Assembly (NCBI GenBank): GCA_903919455.1
Contig: CAIXIJ010000001.1
Location: 55,621-119,620, forward strand
DNA: 64,000 nucleotides
Source: an uncultured Acidimicrobiaceae bacterium
GTDB taxonomy: Bacteria; Actinomycetota; Acidimicrobiia; Acidimicrobiales; Ilumatobacteraceae
Direction of reading: 5' to 3'
The notes under the pieces were generated by a model. It was not told where the DNA came from, searched no databases, and was given only the letters and a program-made list of their open reading frames with translations. The translations under genes and the position numbers were made by a program. Shown here piece by piece: positions 34,066 through 42,095 of the stretch (its first letter is position 1; each line of letters starts with the position of its first letter).

Positions 34066-34614
34066 CTAGCGGTAGCGCGGTTTCGCGAACACCTCTCGTA
34101 CGAGCGGCTCGAAGTGCTCCAACGATTCGGTGGGGCCGTCGGGGTCGAAGGCCACCTGGTCCCAGTCGTCGGTGAACTGCTCGCAGAGTGCGAACCAGGG
34201 CTCGTCGCGGTACTGCTCGCGCAGATCGGTGGGCATGCCGAAGTGCTGGTAGTAGTGACGACCCTGGAAGTCTTGGTGGTGGTAGAGCGTGCGGAACACG
34301 TCGGGGCGCACGTACGGCCGCAGCATCTCGGCAGCGATCGGCCCGTGGTTCGGCACGCTGATGGCCTTGCCGATGTCGTGGCACAGCGAGGCCACGATCA
34401 TCTCGTCGTCGGCGCCATCGCGTTCGGCCAACGTGGCGGTCTGCAAGCAGTGGGTGAGCTGGTCGGTGGAGAACCCGTCGGTGATGTCGCCGAGCGAACG
34501 CAACAGCATGAGAATGCGGTCGGCCACTCGGCTCTGGTTCTGGGCGGTCTCGTGGCCGATGACGGCCCACTGCTCCGCGGTGCTCTCATCCATTCGAGTG
34601 AAGGTCGCTGCCAT
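34066..34614 (-). CDS. HD-domain protein resembling PhnZ/MIOX-type diiron oxygenases
   Basis: 182 residues. Candidate metal ligands follow the PhnZ order: His55 (LTHCLQTATLAE), His79-Asp80 (CHDIGK), His90 (PNHG), His112 or His113 (YHHQDF) and Asp150/152 (TDDWDQVAFD). HD proteins of this branch include phosphohydrolases and mixed-valent diiron oxygenases that cleave C-P or C-C bonds. The pattern of six ligands favours a two-metal site, but hydrolase and oxygenase activity cannot be separated by reading. It is upstream of, and co-oriented with, the beta-CASP nuclease. AACAAT lies six bases before the ATG at 34614. Confidence 0.72.
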   Translation of the reverse strand: MAATFTRMDESTAEQWAVIGHETAQNQSRVADRILMLLRSLGDITDGFSTDQLTHCLQTATLAERDGADDEMIVASLCHDIGKAISVPNHGPIAAEMLRPYVRPDVFRTLYHHQDFQGRHYYQHFGMPTDLREQYRDEPWFALCEQFTDDWDQVAFDPDGPTESLEHFEPLVREVFAKPRYR

Positions 34615-34693
34615 ATCTCCATTGTTGCACCTCCGCGCAAGTGGCATCGGGCCGTGCAAACATGGTCGCCTCGACACTGAACGGAGATGAGCA

Positions 34694-35218
34694 ATGAACC
34701 CCACCGACCTGGCCCTTTTTTCGGCAAATGATCAGAAGCTGTTGTTGGCCACAGAGCCCGCGCAACTTGCTGTGATGTCGGAAGACGAACTGGGTGACCT
34801 GCTCACGCTGGTGCGTCGTGCTCGCAACAAGTACACGGGGTTGCATCGCAAGAAGGCCGGCGCCACGGCTGCCAAGGCCGGAGCCCGCGGCGCTGCCCAG
34901 TCGCAGAACCTGCGCACCGTGCGTCAGGCCGAGGTGTTCGAGGATGCGCTCGCTCGTGTGTCGGGCGCGCTCGCCACTGCCGCTCGGAAGTCGTCGGCGT
35001 CGTTGAAGACCGACCGCATCGCGATGGCGAAGGCGGCGCCTGCGCCGGCGAAGGCTGCCCCGAAGCCGGCCACCAGCACGTTGCGGCCTGCCCAGACCAA
35101 GACATCCACTGCCAAGGGCCGTGGTGTCGTGCCGAAGTCGGGCACGACGGCGCCGGCACAGCGTGGCGCCAACAAGGTGCAGGGCGCCAAGCGTCAGGCC
35201 AAGCGCGACCACCGCTGA
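34694..35218 (+). CDS. Basic Ala/Lys/Pro-rich protein, possibly nucleic-acid binding
   Basis: 174 residues. The first 60 form a charged helical region (MSEDELGDLLTLVRRARNKY). The last ~75 are low complexity, rich in Ala, Lys, Pro and Thr (AKAAPAPAKAAPKPATSTLR) and end AKRQAKRDHR. Such tails resemble histone H1-like or nucleoid proteins and often bind nucleic acid nonspecifically. No catalytic motif is seen and no family is recognised. A GGAG ribosome binding site lies about seven bases before the ATG. It is divergent from the HD-domain gene. Confidence 0.72.
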   Translation: MNPTDLALFSANDQKLLLATEPAQLAVMSEDELGDLLTLVRRARNKYTGLHRKKAGATAAKAGARGAAQSQNLRTVRQAEVFEDALARVSGALATAARKSSASLKTDRIAMAKAAPAPAKAAPKPATSTLRPAQTKTSTAKGRGVVPKSGTTAPAQRGANKVQGAKRQAKRDHR

Positions 35219-35282
35219 CCCTCAAGCCGGCCGCGTTCCCTTCGCTTCGCTCGAAGCGGCGCGAAAGGGGAAAGCTTCGGCC

Positions 35283-36554
35283 ATGGACTTCGACCTTCCG
35301 CAAGATCTGCTCGACCTGCTCGCCGAACTCGACACGTTCATCGAGCAAGTGATCCGTCCGCTGGAAGCCGAGGACGACAACATTCGCTTCTTCGATCACC
35401 GTCGGGAGGATGCGCGCACCAACTGGGAGGACCAGGGCCTCCCCACCGAAGAGTGGGAGCAGTTGCTGCACAAGGTGAAGCGGCTTGCCGACCAAGCCGG
35501 GTTCTACCGTTACCCGTTCCCCACCGAGTTCGGGGGCCGCAACGGCACGAACCTCGGCATGGCTGTCATTCGCGAGCACCTGGCCCGCAAGGGGCTCGGT
35601 CTCCACAACGATCTGCAGAACGAGCACTCCATCGTGGGCAACAACGTGGGTCTGCTGCTGATGATCGCCTACGGCACGGAAGAGCAGAAGGCCGAATGGA
35701 TCGACGACCTCGCCGAAGGTCGACGCGGTTTCGCGTTCGGTATCACCGAACCGAACCATGGCAGCGATGCCACCCACATGGAGACCACCGCAGTGCGCGA
35801 CGGCGACGAGTGGGTGATCAATGGTGAGAAGACGTGGAACACCGGCATCCACAAGGCCCAGTACGACATGATCATGGCCCGCACCAGTGGCAAGGCTGGC
35901 GACGGCGATGGCATCACGGCGTTCCTCGTGCCCACCAAGAACGAAGGGTTCGAGGTGCTGGAGTACCTCTGGACGTTCAACATGCCCACCGATCACGCGC
36001 ACATCCGCCTCACCGATGTTCGGGTGCCGGCCAGTGCAGTGTTTGGCGGCGAAGGCCGCGGGCTGCAGGTGGTGCAGCACTTCTTCAACGAGAACCGCAT
36101 TCGTCAGGCGGCGTCGTCGCTCGGTGCGGCGCAGTTCTGCATCGATGAAGCGGTGAAGTACGCCACGGAGCGCAAGCCGTTCGGCAAGGCGCTGGCCACG
36201 AACCAGGGCATCCAATTCCCGTTGGTGGAGCTACAGACGCAGTGCGAAATGCTGCGGGCGCTCATCCACAAGACCGCCTGGATGATGGACAAGTACGGGG
36301 CCTTCAGCCAGAGCGACAAGGTCAGCATGTGCAACTACTGGGCAAACCGGTTGTGCTGCGACGCCGCCGACCGAGCGATGCAGGTGCACGGTGGCATGGG
36401 CTACTCGCGCCACAAGCCCTTCGAGCACATCTATCGCCACCACCGCCGGTACCGCATCACCGAGGGCGCCGAAGAGATTCAAATGCGCCGAGTAGCCGGC
36501 TATCTGTTCGGCTTTATGAACCAGCGGGCCCCCAAAGGCGTGCACGCCGACTGA
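35283..36554 (+). CDS. Acyl-CoA dehydrogenase family protein
   Basis: 423 residues with the three-domain acyl-CoA dehydrogenase fold: the FAD-binding FGITEPNHGSDATHM segment (near 157-171), a C-terminal QVHGGMGYSRHKPFEHIYR flavin contact, and ITEGAEEIQ where the catalytic Glu is expected. It oxidises an acyl-CoA to the trans-2-enoyl-CoA in the cytosol and hands electrons to ETF. It is somewhat longer than the canonical ~385 residues, as in members acting on branched or larger substrates. It stands alone at the left edge of the amine-catabolic region; a direct role there is not shown. Confidence 0.88.
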   Translation: MDFDLPQDLLDLLAELDTFIEQVIRPLEAEDDNIRFFDHRREDARTNWEDQGLPTEEWEQLLHKVKRLADQAGFYRYPFPTEFGGRNGTNLGMAVIREHLARKGLGLHNDLQNEHSIVGNNVGLLLMIAYGTEEQKAEWIDDLAEGRRGFAFGITEPNHGSDATHMETTAVRDGDEWVINGEKTWNTGIHKAQYDMIMARTSGKAGDGDGITAFLVPTKNEGFEVLEYLWTFNMPTDHAHIRLTDVRVPASAVFGGEGRGLQVVQHFFNENRIRQAASSLGAAQFCIDEAVKYATERKPFGKALATNQGIQFPLVELQTQCEMLRALIHKTAWMMDKYGAFSQSDKVSMCNYWANRLCCDAADRAMQVHGGMGYSRHKPFEHIYRHHRRYRITEGAEEIQMRRVAGYLFGFMNQRAPKGVHAD

Positions 36555-36576
36555 CCCGACCGGCGTGGCCTGGCAC

Positions 36577-36758
36577 GTTTCGCGCCCAACCGGTGCCTGG
36601 GTTAGCGGCGCTGCGGCCCGGCCGCGGCGGCCGGGAGCGTGGCAGGTTTCGCGCCCACGGGTGGGAAATGTGCCAGGTATGGCAGGAAGCGCACCCGTGG
36701 GTGCGAAGTGAGCCAAATGTGGGAGGTTTCGCGCCCAACCGGTGCCTGGGGTTAGCGG
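36577..36758. repeat. Structured intergenic repeat, copy A
   Basis: Between the acyl-CoA dehydrogenase and the hydrolase lie two direct repeats starting GTTTCGCGCCCAACC (36577-36591 and 36726-36740), each continuing GGTGCCTGGG-TTAGCGGC. Between them is a long hairpin: TTTCGCGCCCACGGGTG (36647-36663) against CACCCGTGGGTGCGAAG (36692-36708), 17 pairs including two G-U, with an inner stem TGCCA-GGTA-TGGCA (36671-36684). A 48-base core (36654-36701) recurs with the same geometry at 54894-54941. The second direct repeat overlaps the 3' end of the hydrolase gene. Confidence 0.75.
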
Positions 36759-37465
36759 CCGAAGACCTCGTGGAAGTGGGCGGCCATGGCGCGCCACGAG
36801 CGCAGGTCGCTGGGCTCGTGGTACTGGAAGCCGGGTCGGCTGCCATCGGCGAGTTTGTTGGTGAAGCTGTGCCCGGCACCACTGTGCAGCAACATCTGCC
36901 AGTCCACTCCGGCGGCATTCATTTCGTCCTCGAAGGTCTGGCGTTGGGCGGGCGAGATGATCGGGTCGTCGACGCCGAGGCACACCAGCACCTTGCCGCT
37001 GATGTTGGCGGCGTCGGCGGGTGTGGCGTTGGCCAGGCCGCTGTGGAAGCCGACGATGGCGTGCACCGGCGCACCGGCACGACCCAACTCGAGGCTCATG
37101 GTGCCGCCGAAGCAGTAGCCCATGGCTCCCACCTTCGAGTGGTCGGCACGGGGGTGGCCCAGCAGCAGGTGGAGGCCAGCTTGAGCGCGATGCCGCGTGG
37201 CGGCCTGGTCGGCCATCATCCCGCCGAGCTTGGCGGGCACATCGGCAGGGTCGAGCGGTTTGCCGTCGCCCCAGTAGTCGAGTGCGAACGCCACGTAACC
37301 GAGCTCGTCGGCCAGACGGTCGGCCCGCCAGCGAGCGTGATCGGTCATGCCGGGGCCTTCATGGCACACCAGCACCGCGGGCCGTAGGTCGTCGCCGTCG
37401 GGCTCGGCGAGGTGGCCCAGGTAACGAACGCCGTCAATGTGGTACTCGATTTCCTGGCTGTGCAT
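36752..37465 (-). CDS. Dienelactone hydrolase family protein
   Basis: 237 residues of the dienelactone hydrolase group: Cys nucleophile in GYCFGG, a conserved Glu in CHEGPG, Asp in GVDDPI and His in GAGHSF, giving the Cys-Asp-His triad. The family opens lactones or cleaves other esters in the cytosol. Its last codons lie within one copy of the intergenic direct repeat at 36726-36758, so the C-terminus may have been rebuilt by that repeat. TAGGTT six bases before the ATG on the minus strand is a likely -10. It is divergent from the ATPase gene. Confidence 0.85.
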   Translation of the reverse strand: MHSQEIEYHIDGVRYLGHLAEPDGDDLRPAVLVCHEGPGMTDHARWRADRLADELGYVAFALDYWGDGKPLDPADVPAKLGGMMADQAATRHRAQAGLHLLLGHPRADHSKVGAMGYCFGGTMSLELGRAGAPVHAIVGFHSGLANATPADAANISGKVLVCLGVDDPIISPAQRQTFEDEMNAAGVDWQMLLHSGAGHSFTNKLADGSRPGFQYHEPSDLRSWRAMAAHFHEVFGR

Positions 37466-37493
37466 GGCCGCAACCTAACGCGACCGGTTCGGC

Positions 37494-37499
37494 TAATGT
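37494..37499 (+). promoter_or_regulatory. -10 element of the ABC ATPase gene
   Basis: TAATGT lies about 58 bases before the ATG at 37557. A transcript starting near 37506 would have a leader with a GGGGAACGGGGA ribosome binding site and would start inside the candidate operator at 37503-37518. Confidence 0.5.
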
Positions 37500-37502
37500 T
37501 TC

Positions 37503-37518
37503 CTGAACCGACAGTCAG
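37503..37518. promoter_or_regulatory. Candidate operator, amine-region motif site 1
   Basis: CTGAACCGACAGTCAG has the CTGAA-N7-TCAG form seen at the divergent promoters at 39791 and 44912. It overlaps the predicted transcription start of the ATPase gene, which would suit a repressor. Confidence 0.4.
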
Positions 37519-37556
37519 TCCAGCTGTCGACGTGGTCATTGTTGGGGGAACGGGGA

Positions 37557-38612
37557 ATGGCTGAGCACACGGTCGGTGGCGGTCGCATCGAACTTGCGTC
37601 GCTGTCGAAGTTCTATGGCACCTTGAAGGTGTTGAACAGCATCGACCTGGTCATCGAGCCGGGCGAGTTCTTCTCGTTGCTCGGTCCTTCGGGCTGCGGC
37701 AAGACCACCACCTTGCGCCTGATCGGTGGCTTCGAAGACATCGAGCACGGCTCAGTTCGTATCGACGGCGCCGATATGCGTGGTGTGCCGCCCGAGAAGC
37801 GACCGGTGAACACCGTGTTCCAGAGCTACGCCCTCTTCCCGCACAAGACCGTTGCCGACAACGTGGCCTTCGGCCTGCGGTTCCTCGACTGCTCCAAGGA
37901 AGAGGCCAAGCGGCGCGTCGGTGAAGCACTGGAGCTGGTGCGCCTGAACGGCTACGAGTCGCGCCGGCCCCATCAACTCTCCGGCGGTCAACAGCAGCGT
38001 GTGGCGCTGGCCAGATCGCTCGTGCTGCGGCCGAAAGTGCTGCTGCTCGACGAACCGCTCGGTGCACTGGATGCCAAGCTGCGGAGGGTATTGCAGGTGG
38101 AGCTTCGTGCTCTGCACCGCGAGGTCGGCATCACCTTCGTGTACGTCACCCACGACCAGGAGGAAGCGCTCACGATGAGCGATCGCCTGGCGGTGATGGA
38201 CTCGGGCGTGATTCGCCAGGTGGGTTCGCCTCGCGAGGTGTACGACGAGCCGGCCAACACCTATGTGGCCGACTTCTTGGGTCTGGCAAATCTGCTGCCC
38301 GCTGTGGCCGATGCCAGCGGTGTGGAAGTGCTGGGGCAGAGGGTGCAGACGGCAACCAATGGTGTGTCCGGCAACTGCTACGTGGTGGTTCGCCCGGAAC
38401 GCTTGCGGTTGGTGAATGCCGAGGCCGCAACGTTGCAGGGCCGGATCGACCACGTGGTGTTCGCTGGAGCACTCACCCATGTGCACCTCACGGTGCGCGA
38501 TCAGGCGATGCAGGCCATGGTGGCGAATGGCGCCGAGGGCCCCGCGCTGGTGGAGGACGGCGAAGTTGGCGTGGAGTTCTTACCCGACTCGTTGCGGGTG
38601 CTGCCGAACTGA
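37557..38612 (+). CDS. ABC transporter ATP-binding protein, PotA type (orphan)
   Basis: 351 residues: Walker A GPSGCGKT, Q-loop VFQSYALFPHKTV, signature LSGGQQQR, Walker B VLLLDEPLGALD, switch His in VTHDQEEA, and a C-terminal TOBE domain (YVVVRPERLRLV). It belongs to the PotA/FbpC group that powers uptake of polyamines, betaines or iron. No permease or binding protein lies beside it. The only partners in the window are the permeases and binding protein at 59984-62965, an operon with no ATPase, so these probably form one transporter. The ATG at 37557 with a purine-rich ribosome binding site is chosen over a TTG at 37539. Confidence 0.92.
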   Translation: MAEHTVGGGRIELASLSKFYGTLKVLNSIDLVIEPGEFFSLLGPSGCGKTTTLRLIGGFEDIEHGSVRIDGADMRGVPPEKRPVNTVFQSYALFPHKTVADNVAFGLRFLDCSKEEAKRRVGEALELVRLNGYESRRPHQLSGGQQQRVALARSLVLRPKVLLLDEPLGALDAKLRRVLQVELRALHREVGITFVYVTHDQEEALTMSDRLAVMDSGVIRQVGSPREVYDEPANTYVADFLGLANLLPAVADASGVEVLGQRVQTATNGVSGNCYVVVRPERLRLVNAEAATLQGRIDHVVFAGALTHVHLTVRDQAMQAMVANGAEGPALVEDGEVGVEFLPDSLRVLPN

Positions 38613-38631
38613 CCCGCCCGACTGTGCGGTG

Positions 38632-38664
38632 TCAGGACGCGCTGTTCAGGACGCGGTGTTCAGG
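38632..38664. repeat. Short tandem repeat at the end of the Rieske gene
   Basis: The unit CAGGACGCGCTGTT is repeated about 2.4 times between the ATPase stop and the Rieske stop, with one base change in the second copy. It runs into the stop codon of the Rieske gene. Confidence 0.65.
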
Positions 38665-39745
38665 ATTCGGCCATCGTGCCCAGGTAGTGCTGGGTGAACC
38701 AGATGACGCCCTCGTCCTTCGGGGTGAGCACGCCGTGGTCGAACGACTTCGACGTGACACCGCGCTGCACCGCCTCGCACACCACGTTGTCCTGATTGCC
38801 GACCAGCACGTTGAAATCGATGATCGGCTGCGGGTCGAAGCCGGGAGTGGCGATGGCATCGGGGTGGAACAGGAAGTCCATCGTCATCACGGTGCGGTTC
38901 GGGCCGTCGGGGTACAGAGTGGAGATCACCACGCTGGGCCCCGTGACGTCGACGAAGCCGTTCGGGAAGTAGGTGGCACCGAAGTAGGAGTTCTGGTCTG
39001 CGCCGGTCACGCCGGGTAGCGGCGGCAAGTCCATGGGCTGGTCCGACATCGTGTTGCCACGCGACAGGTCGGCTCCGCCGTCGTCGCGGGAGTGGTCGGT
39101 AACCCAACCGCTGCGGTACAGGGGAACCAGGTCGACGAGCTCGGGGTGCACCCGGGTGCAGTGCAGGCATTCCTGGTAGTTCTCGACCACGATCTTCCAG
39201 TTCGCCGCGATGTCGCACACCGTGTGCGCGACCGCCTTCAGATCGGCGATGCCGAAGCGTGCAAGCGCCGTCATCTCGCCGGCGTGTCGTTGCAGCCACT
39301 GGTCGAACGGCATGGGGTCTGCGGCCAGGCTGACGAAGATGAGACCTTCCCACTCGCGCAGGTGGTACTGCCACAGCGGCAGGGTGCTCTTGTCGACGTC
39401 GGTGTCGTCGAGGTGCGGGGTGGCGATGAGCTTGCCGTCGAGCGAATAGGTCCAGGCGTGGTACGGGCACATCAGCGAACCCTGGGTGGATTCCTGGTGG
39501 CCCTCGCAGAGCATCGACCCTCGGTGGCGGCAGACATTCGCGAAGGCGTGCAGGAACCCCTTCAGATCGCGGGTGAGCAGCACGCTCTCGCCGGCGATGT
39601 TCACCACGCTGCGGTTGCCGGGAGCAAGGCGCTGACCGGCACCGGCCAGTACCCAGCCGCCGTGAAAGATCTTCTCGCGTTCGGCTTGCCAGACGGCATC
39701 GCTGAGGTAGTCGTCGCGTGTGAGCGTGTTGACATCGTTGGACAT
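38660..39745 (-). CDS. Rieske non-heme iron oxygenase alpha subunit (glycine betaine/carnitine monooxygenase-like)
   Basis: 361 residues. The Rieske [2Fe-2S] ligands are Cys72, His74 (CRHRG), Cys93 and His96 (CPYHAW). The mononuclear iron site is ENYQECLHCTRVH with His195 and His200, and Asp319 in NQDNVVCEAVQRG supplies the third ligand. The family oxidises aromatic rings or N-methyl groups; length and motif spacing fit the subgroup containing choline, stachydrine and glycine betaine monooxygenases. In this setting demethylation of glycine betaine made by the carnitine genes is an attractive guess. No reductase partner is seen next to it. GGAGGA precedes the ATG. Confidence 0.82.
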   Translation of the reverse strand: MSNDVNTLTRDDYLSDAVWQAEREKIFHGGWVLAGAGQRLAPGNRSVVNIAGESVLLTRDLKGFLHAFANVCRHRGSMLCEGHQESTQGSLMCPYHAWTYSLDGKLIATPHLDDTDVDKSTLPLWQYHLREWEGLIFVSLAADPMPFDQWLQRHAGEMTALARFGIADLKAVAHTVCDIAANWKIVVENYQECLHCTRVHPELVDLVPLYRSGWVTDHSRDDGGADLSRGNTMSDQPMDLPPLPGVTGADQNSYFGATYFPNGFVDVTGPSVVISTLYPDGPNRTVMTMDFLFHPDAIATPGFDPQPIIDFNVLVGNQDNVVCEAVQRGVTSKSFDHGVLTPKDEGVIWFTQHYLGTMAES

Positions 39746-39790
39746 GGCGGGTCCTCCTCGGCGATCGGTGCCGCTCCAGCCTAGCGAACT

Positions 39791-39806
39791 CTGAACGACC
39801 GATCAG
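39791..39806. promoter_or_regulatory. Candidate operator, amine-region motif site 2
   Basis: CTGAACGACCGATCAG lies between the two divergent -10 elements (AGCCTA at 39778-39783 for the Rieske gene on the minus strand, TAAGGT at 39817-39822 for the aminotransferase). It shares 13 of 16 bases with the site at 44912-44927. Confidence 0.5.
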
Positions 39807-39816
39807 ACAAACGGGC

Positions 39817-39822
39817 TAAGGT
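39817..39822 (+). promoter_or_regulatory. -10 element of the aminotransferase gene
   Basis: TAAGGT ends six bases before the ATG at 39829, giving a leaderless transcript. The candidate operator at 39791-39806 covers its -35 region. Confidence 0.65.
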
Positions 39823-39828
39823 TGGTGC

Positions 39829-41232
39829 ATGGGTCAACAGCACGGGATCACGTTGGACGAATTGATCAACGACGAGGAGGCTCGGTTCATTGCCCGAATG
39901 GGTGCCTCGGCCGAGTTGGGGGCCCGCGGTGGCCAGGTGATGCCCGGTGGAGTGTGCTCCAGTTGGGCCAGTTCGCGCCCGCTGCCGGTGTGGGTGAGCC
40001 ATGGTGAAGGCGCGCTGGTGTGGGACGCCGACGGCACCGAGTACGTCGACATGCATGCTGGCTACGGCGTGAACGTGGTCGGCCACGCGAACCCGCATGT
40101 GGTGAAGGCCGTGCAGGATCGCGTCACCAAGGGCACGCACTTCGCCCAGCCCACCGAGGACGCCATCGTGGTGGCAGAGAACCTCGCGCAGCGCTTCGGC
40201 CTGCCAAAGTGGCGCTTCAACAACTCCGGCACGGAGAGCACGATGGATGCCTTCCACCTGATGCGCGCCATTACCGGTCGTCCGCTGGTGGTGAAGATCG
40301 AAGGCACCTACCACGGGCACCACGACTCGGCGATGATCTCGCTCTTCCGGTCGGCCGACCAGCTCGGCCCGGAATCCGAACCGTTGCGGGTGCCCGGTCC
40401 GGGTATCTCGCAGGCCATGGCCGACATGCTGCGGATCGTGCCGTTCAACGACCTCCCGGCACTCGAGCGTGTGCTCGATCAGCACCGCGGACAGATCGCC
40501 GGAATGATCCTGGAGCCGATGATGATGAACGCGGGCATCATCCCGCCCGCCCCCGGTTACCTGGAGGGCGTGCGCGAACTCACGCGTCAGCACGGCGCGT
40601 TGCTGGCGTTCGACGAGGTGAAGACCGGCATGGTGGTGCACTACGGCGGGGCGACCGGCCTGTTCGGCGTCACGCCCGACATCGTGTGCCTCGCCAAGGC
40701 GCTCGGCGGTGGCCTGCCCTGTGGCGCCATCGGCGGTACCGAGGAAGTGATGGCCGCCATTGAGAGCGGGCTGTTCGATCAGGTCGGCACCTTCAACGGC
40801 AACCCGCTCACCATGGCTGCGGCGAAGGCCACCCTGCTGGAGGTGCTCACCCCCGACACGTACGCCGTGGCCGACGACATCGGCCGCGCCATGCTGCGCG
40901 ACTCCACCGACGCGCTCACCGCAGCCGGTATCCCGTCGCACGGCAACGTGTTCGGCTTCAAGGGTTCGGTGGTGTTCGACGACACGCCATCGCGCAACTA
41001 CCGCGAGTTCCTGCGCATCTCCACGGCCATCAGCCATCTGCACTTCCTCGTGCAGCACAACGGCGGCATCTTCCTGCCGCCGTGGGGCAAGAGTGAGAGC
41101 TGGACCCTCAGCGTGGCGCACACCCACGAGCACGGTCAGCGGTACTCGCGCAACGTGGCACGCATGGCCGAACTGGTATCGGGTCTGGGCGACCGCAGCT
41201 CCGAACTGTTCGAAGTGGGGAGCTACAACTGA
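39829..41232 (+). CDS. Class III aminotransferase / glutamate-1-semialdehyde aminomutase-like
   Basis: 467 residues of PLP fold type I, class III. The PLP-binding Asp is in LAFDEVKTG, the Schiff-base Lys in VCLAKALGGGLP, and NNSGTES and YHGHHD are the usual phosphate and substrate loops of the glutamate-1-semialdehyde aminomutase branch. In this context it more likely moves an amino group to or from a small amine or keto acid than serves heme synthesis. Its stop overlaps the next start (TGATG), so it is coupled to the dioxygenase at 41232. The start is fixed by TAAGGT six bases upstream. Confidence 0.86.
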   Translation: MGQQHGITLDELINDEEARFIARMGASAELGARGGQVMPGGVCSSWASSRPLPVWVSHGEGALVWDADGTEYVDMHAGYGVNVVGHANPHVVKAVQDRVTKGTHFAQPTEDAIVVAENLAQRFGLPKWRFNNSGTESTMDAFHLMRAITGRPLVVKIEGTYHGHHDSAMISLFRSADQLGPESEPLRVPGPGISQAMADMLRIVPFNDLPALERVLDQHRGQIAGMILEPMMMNAGIIPPAPGYLEGVRELTRQHGALLAFDEVKTGMVVHYGGATGLFGVTPDIVCLAKALGGGLPCGAIGGTEEVMAAIESGLFDQVGTFNGNPLTMAAAKATLLEVLTPDTYAVADDIGRAMLRDSTDALTAAGIPSHGNVFGFKGSVVFDDTPSRNYREFLRISTAISHLHFLVQHNGGIFLPPWGKSESWTLSVAHTHEHGQRYSRNVARMAELVSGLGDRSSELFEVGSYN

Positions 41233-42080
41233 TGGCGCGCCTCGAGGAGGTCACCAAGGCCGACGGAGTGCAGGCCGCGCTCGAGGTACTGGACCGTGAT
41301 GGTGCGGTCATCGTGCGCGACTTCCTCGACCCCGATGTTCACCAGCAGTTCAGCGACGACATGGTTCGTCATGCCGCCGGCCATCGGGCCGGTTCGGTTG
41401 CCGAGAACGCCGCGGTGCGCGAGTTCTGGGGCGAGCGCACCACGCGCTTCACTCGGCTCGCGCACCGGAGTGCAGCCTTCGCCGACATTCTCACCGATCC
41501 GTTCTATCTCGGTGTCGCCGACCAGGTCCTGCTGCCGATGGCGTCCGACTATTGGATGAACACCGGCCAGATGATGATCATCGGACCGGGGGAGACGGCC
41601 CAGTGGCTACACCGCGACGCCGACAACTGGCCCACGCTCTGTTCGCCCAACGGCTTCGAGGTGACGCTCAGTTGCCTGTTTGCGATCAGCGAGTTCACCG
41701 CCGAGGTGGGCGCCACGCGAGTGGTGCCCGGCAGCCACCGTTGGGACGATTACCAGCGCCAGGCCGAGCCGCATGAGGTGTGCCAGGCCGTGATGCCGGC
41801 AGGGGCGGGGATGATCTACACCGGCCGCGTGCTGCATAGTGGAGGAGCAAACACCACCGCCGACCAGTTCCGCTACGGCATGCATTTGTCGTACGTGCTG
41901 GGCTGGTTGACGCCGGAGGAAGCATCGCCGCTGGGGGCTGATTGGGCCGACGTGCAGCACCTGTCCGAGCGTGCCCAACGTCTGCTCGGTTGGCGGTGCA
42001 GCGGGAACGACGATCGTTATGCAGCGCGTCTTTGGACAGTCGACTACGAAGACGTTCCCGTCGGTCTCGAACTCAGCTGA
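41232..42080 (+). CDS. Phytanoyl-CoA dioxygenase (PhyH) family protein, second copy
   Basis: 282 residues with the 2-oxoglutarate/Fe(II) PhyH fold: the first iron ligands lie in WLHRDADN, the second His in LHSGGANTT, and the conserved TRVVPGSHRW segment is present. It is translationally coupled to the aminotransferase, suggesting successive steps on one substrate, for example hydroxylation next to an amine or carboxyl group. It is distinct from the PhyH protein at 2861 in sequence and setting. Whether it hydroxylates a betaine (as the unrelated BBOX enzymes do) is unknown. It is convergent with caiD. Confidence 0.82.
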   Translation: MARLEEVTKADGVQAALEVLDRDGAVIVRDFLDPDVHQQFSDDMVRHAAGHRAGSVAENAAVREFWGERTTRFTRLAHRSAAFADILTDPFYLGVADQVLLPMASDYWMNTGQMMIIGPGETAQWLHRDADNWPTLCSPNGFEVTLSCLFAISEFTAEVGATRVVPGSHRWDDYQRQAEPHEVCQAVMPAGAGMIYTGRVLHSGGANTTADQFRYGMHLSYVLGWLTPEEASPLGADWADVQHLSERAQRLLGWRCSGNDDRYAARLWTVDYEDVPVGLELS

Positions 42081-42095
42081 CCTCGGGGAAGACGC

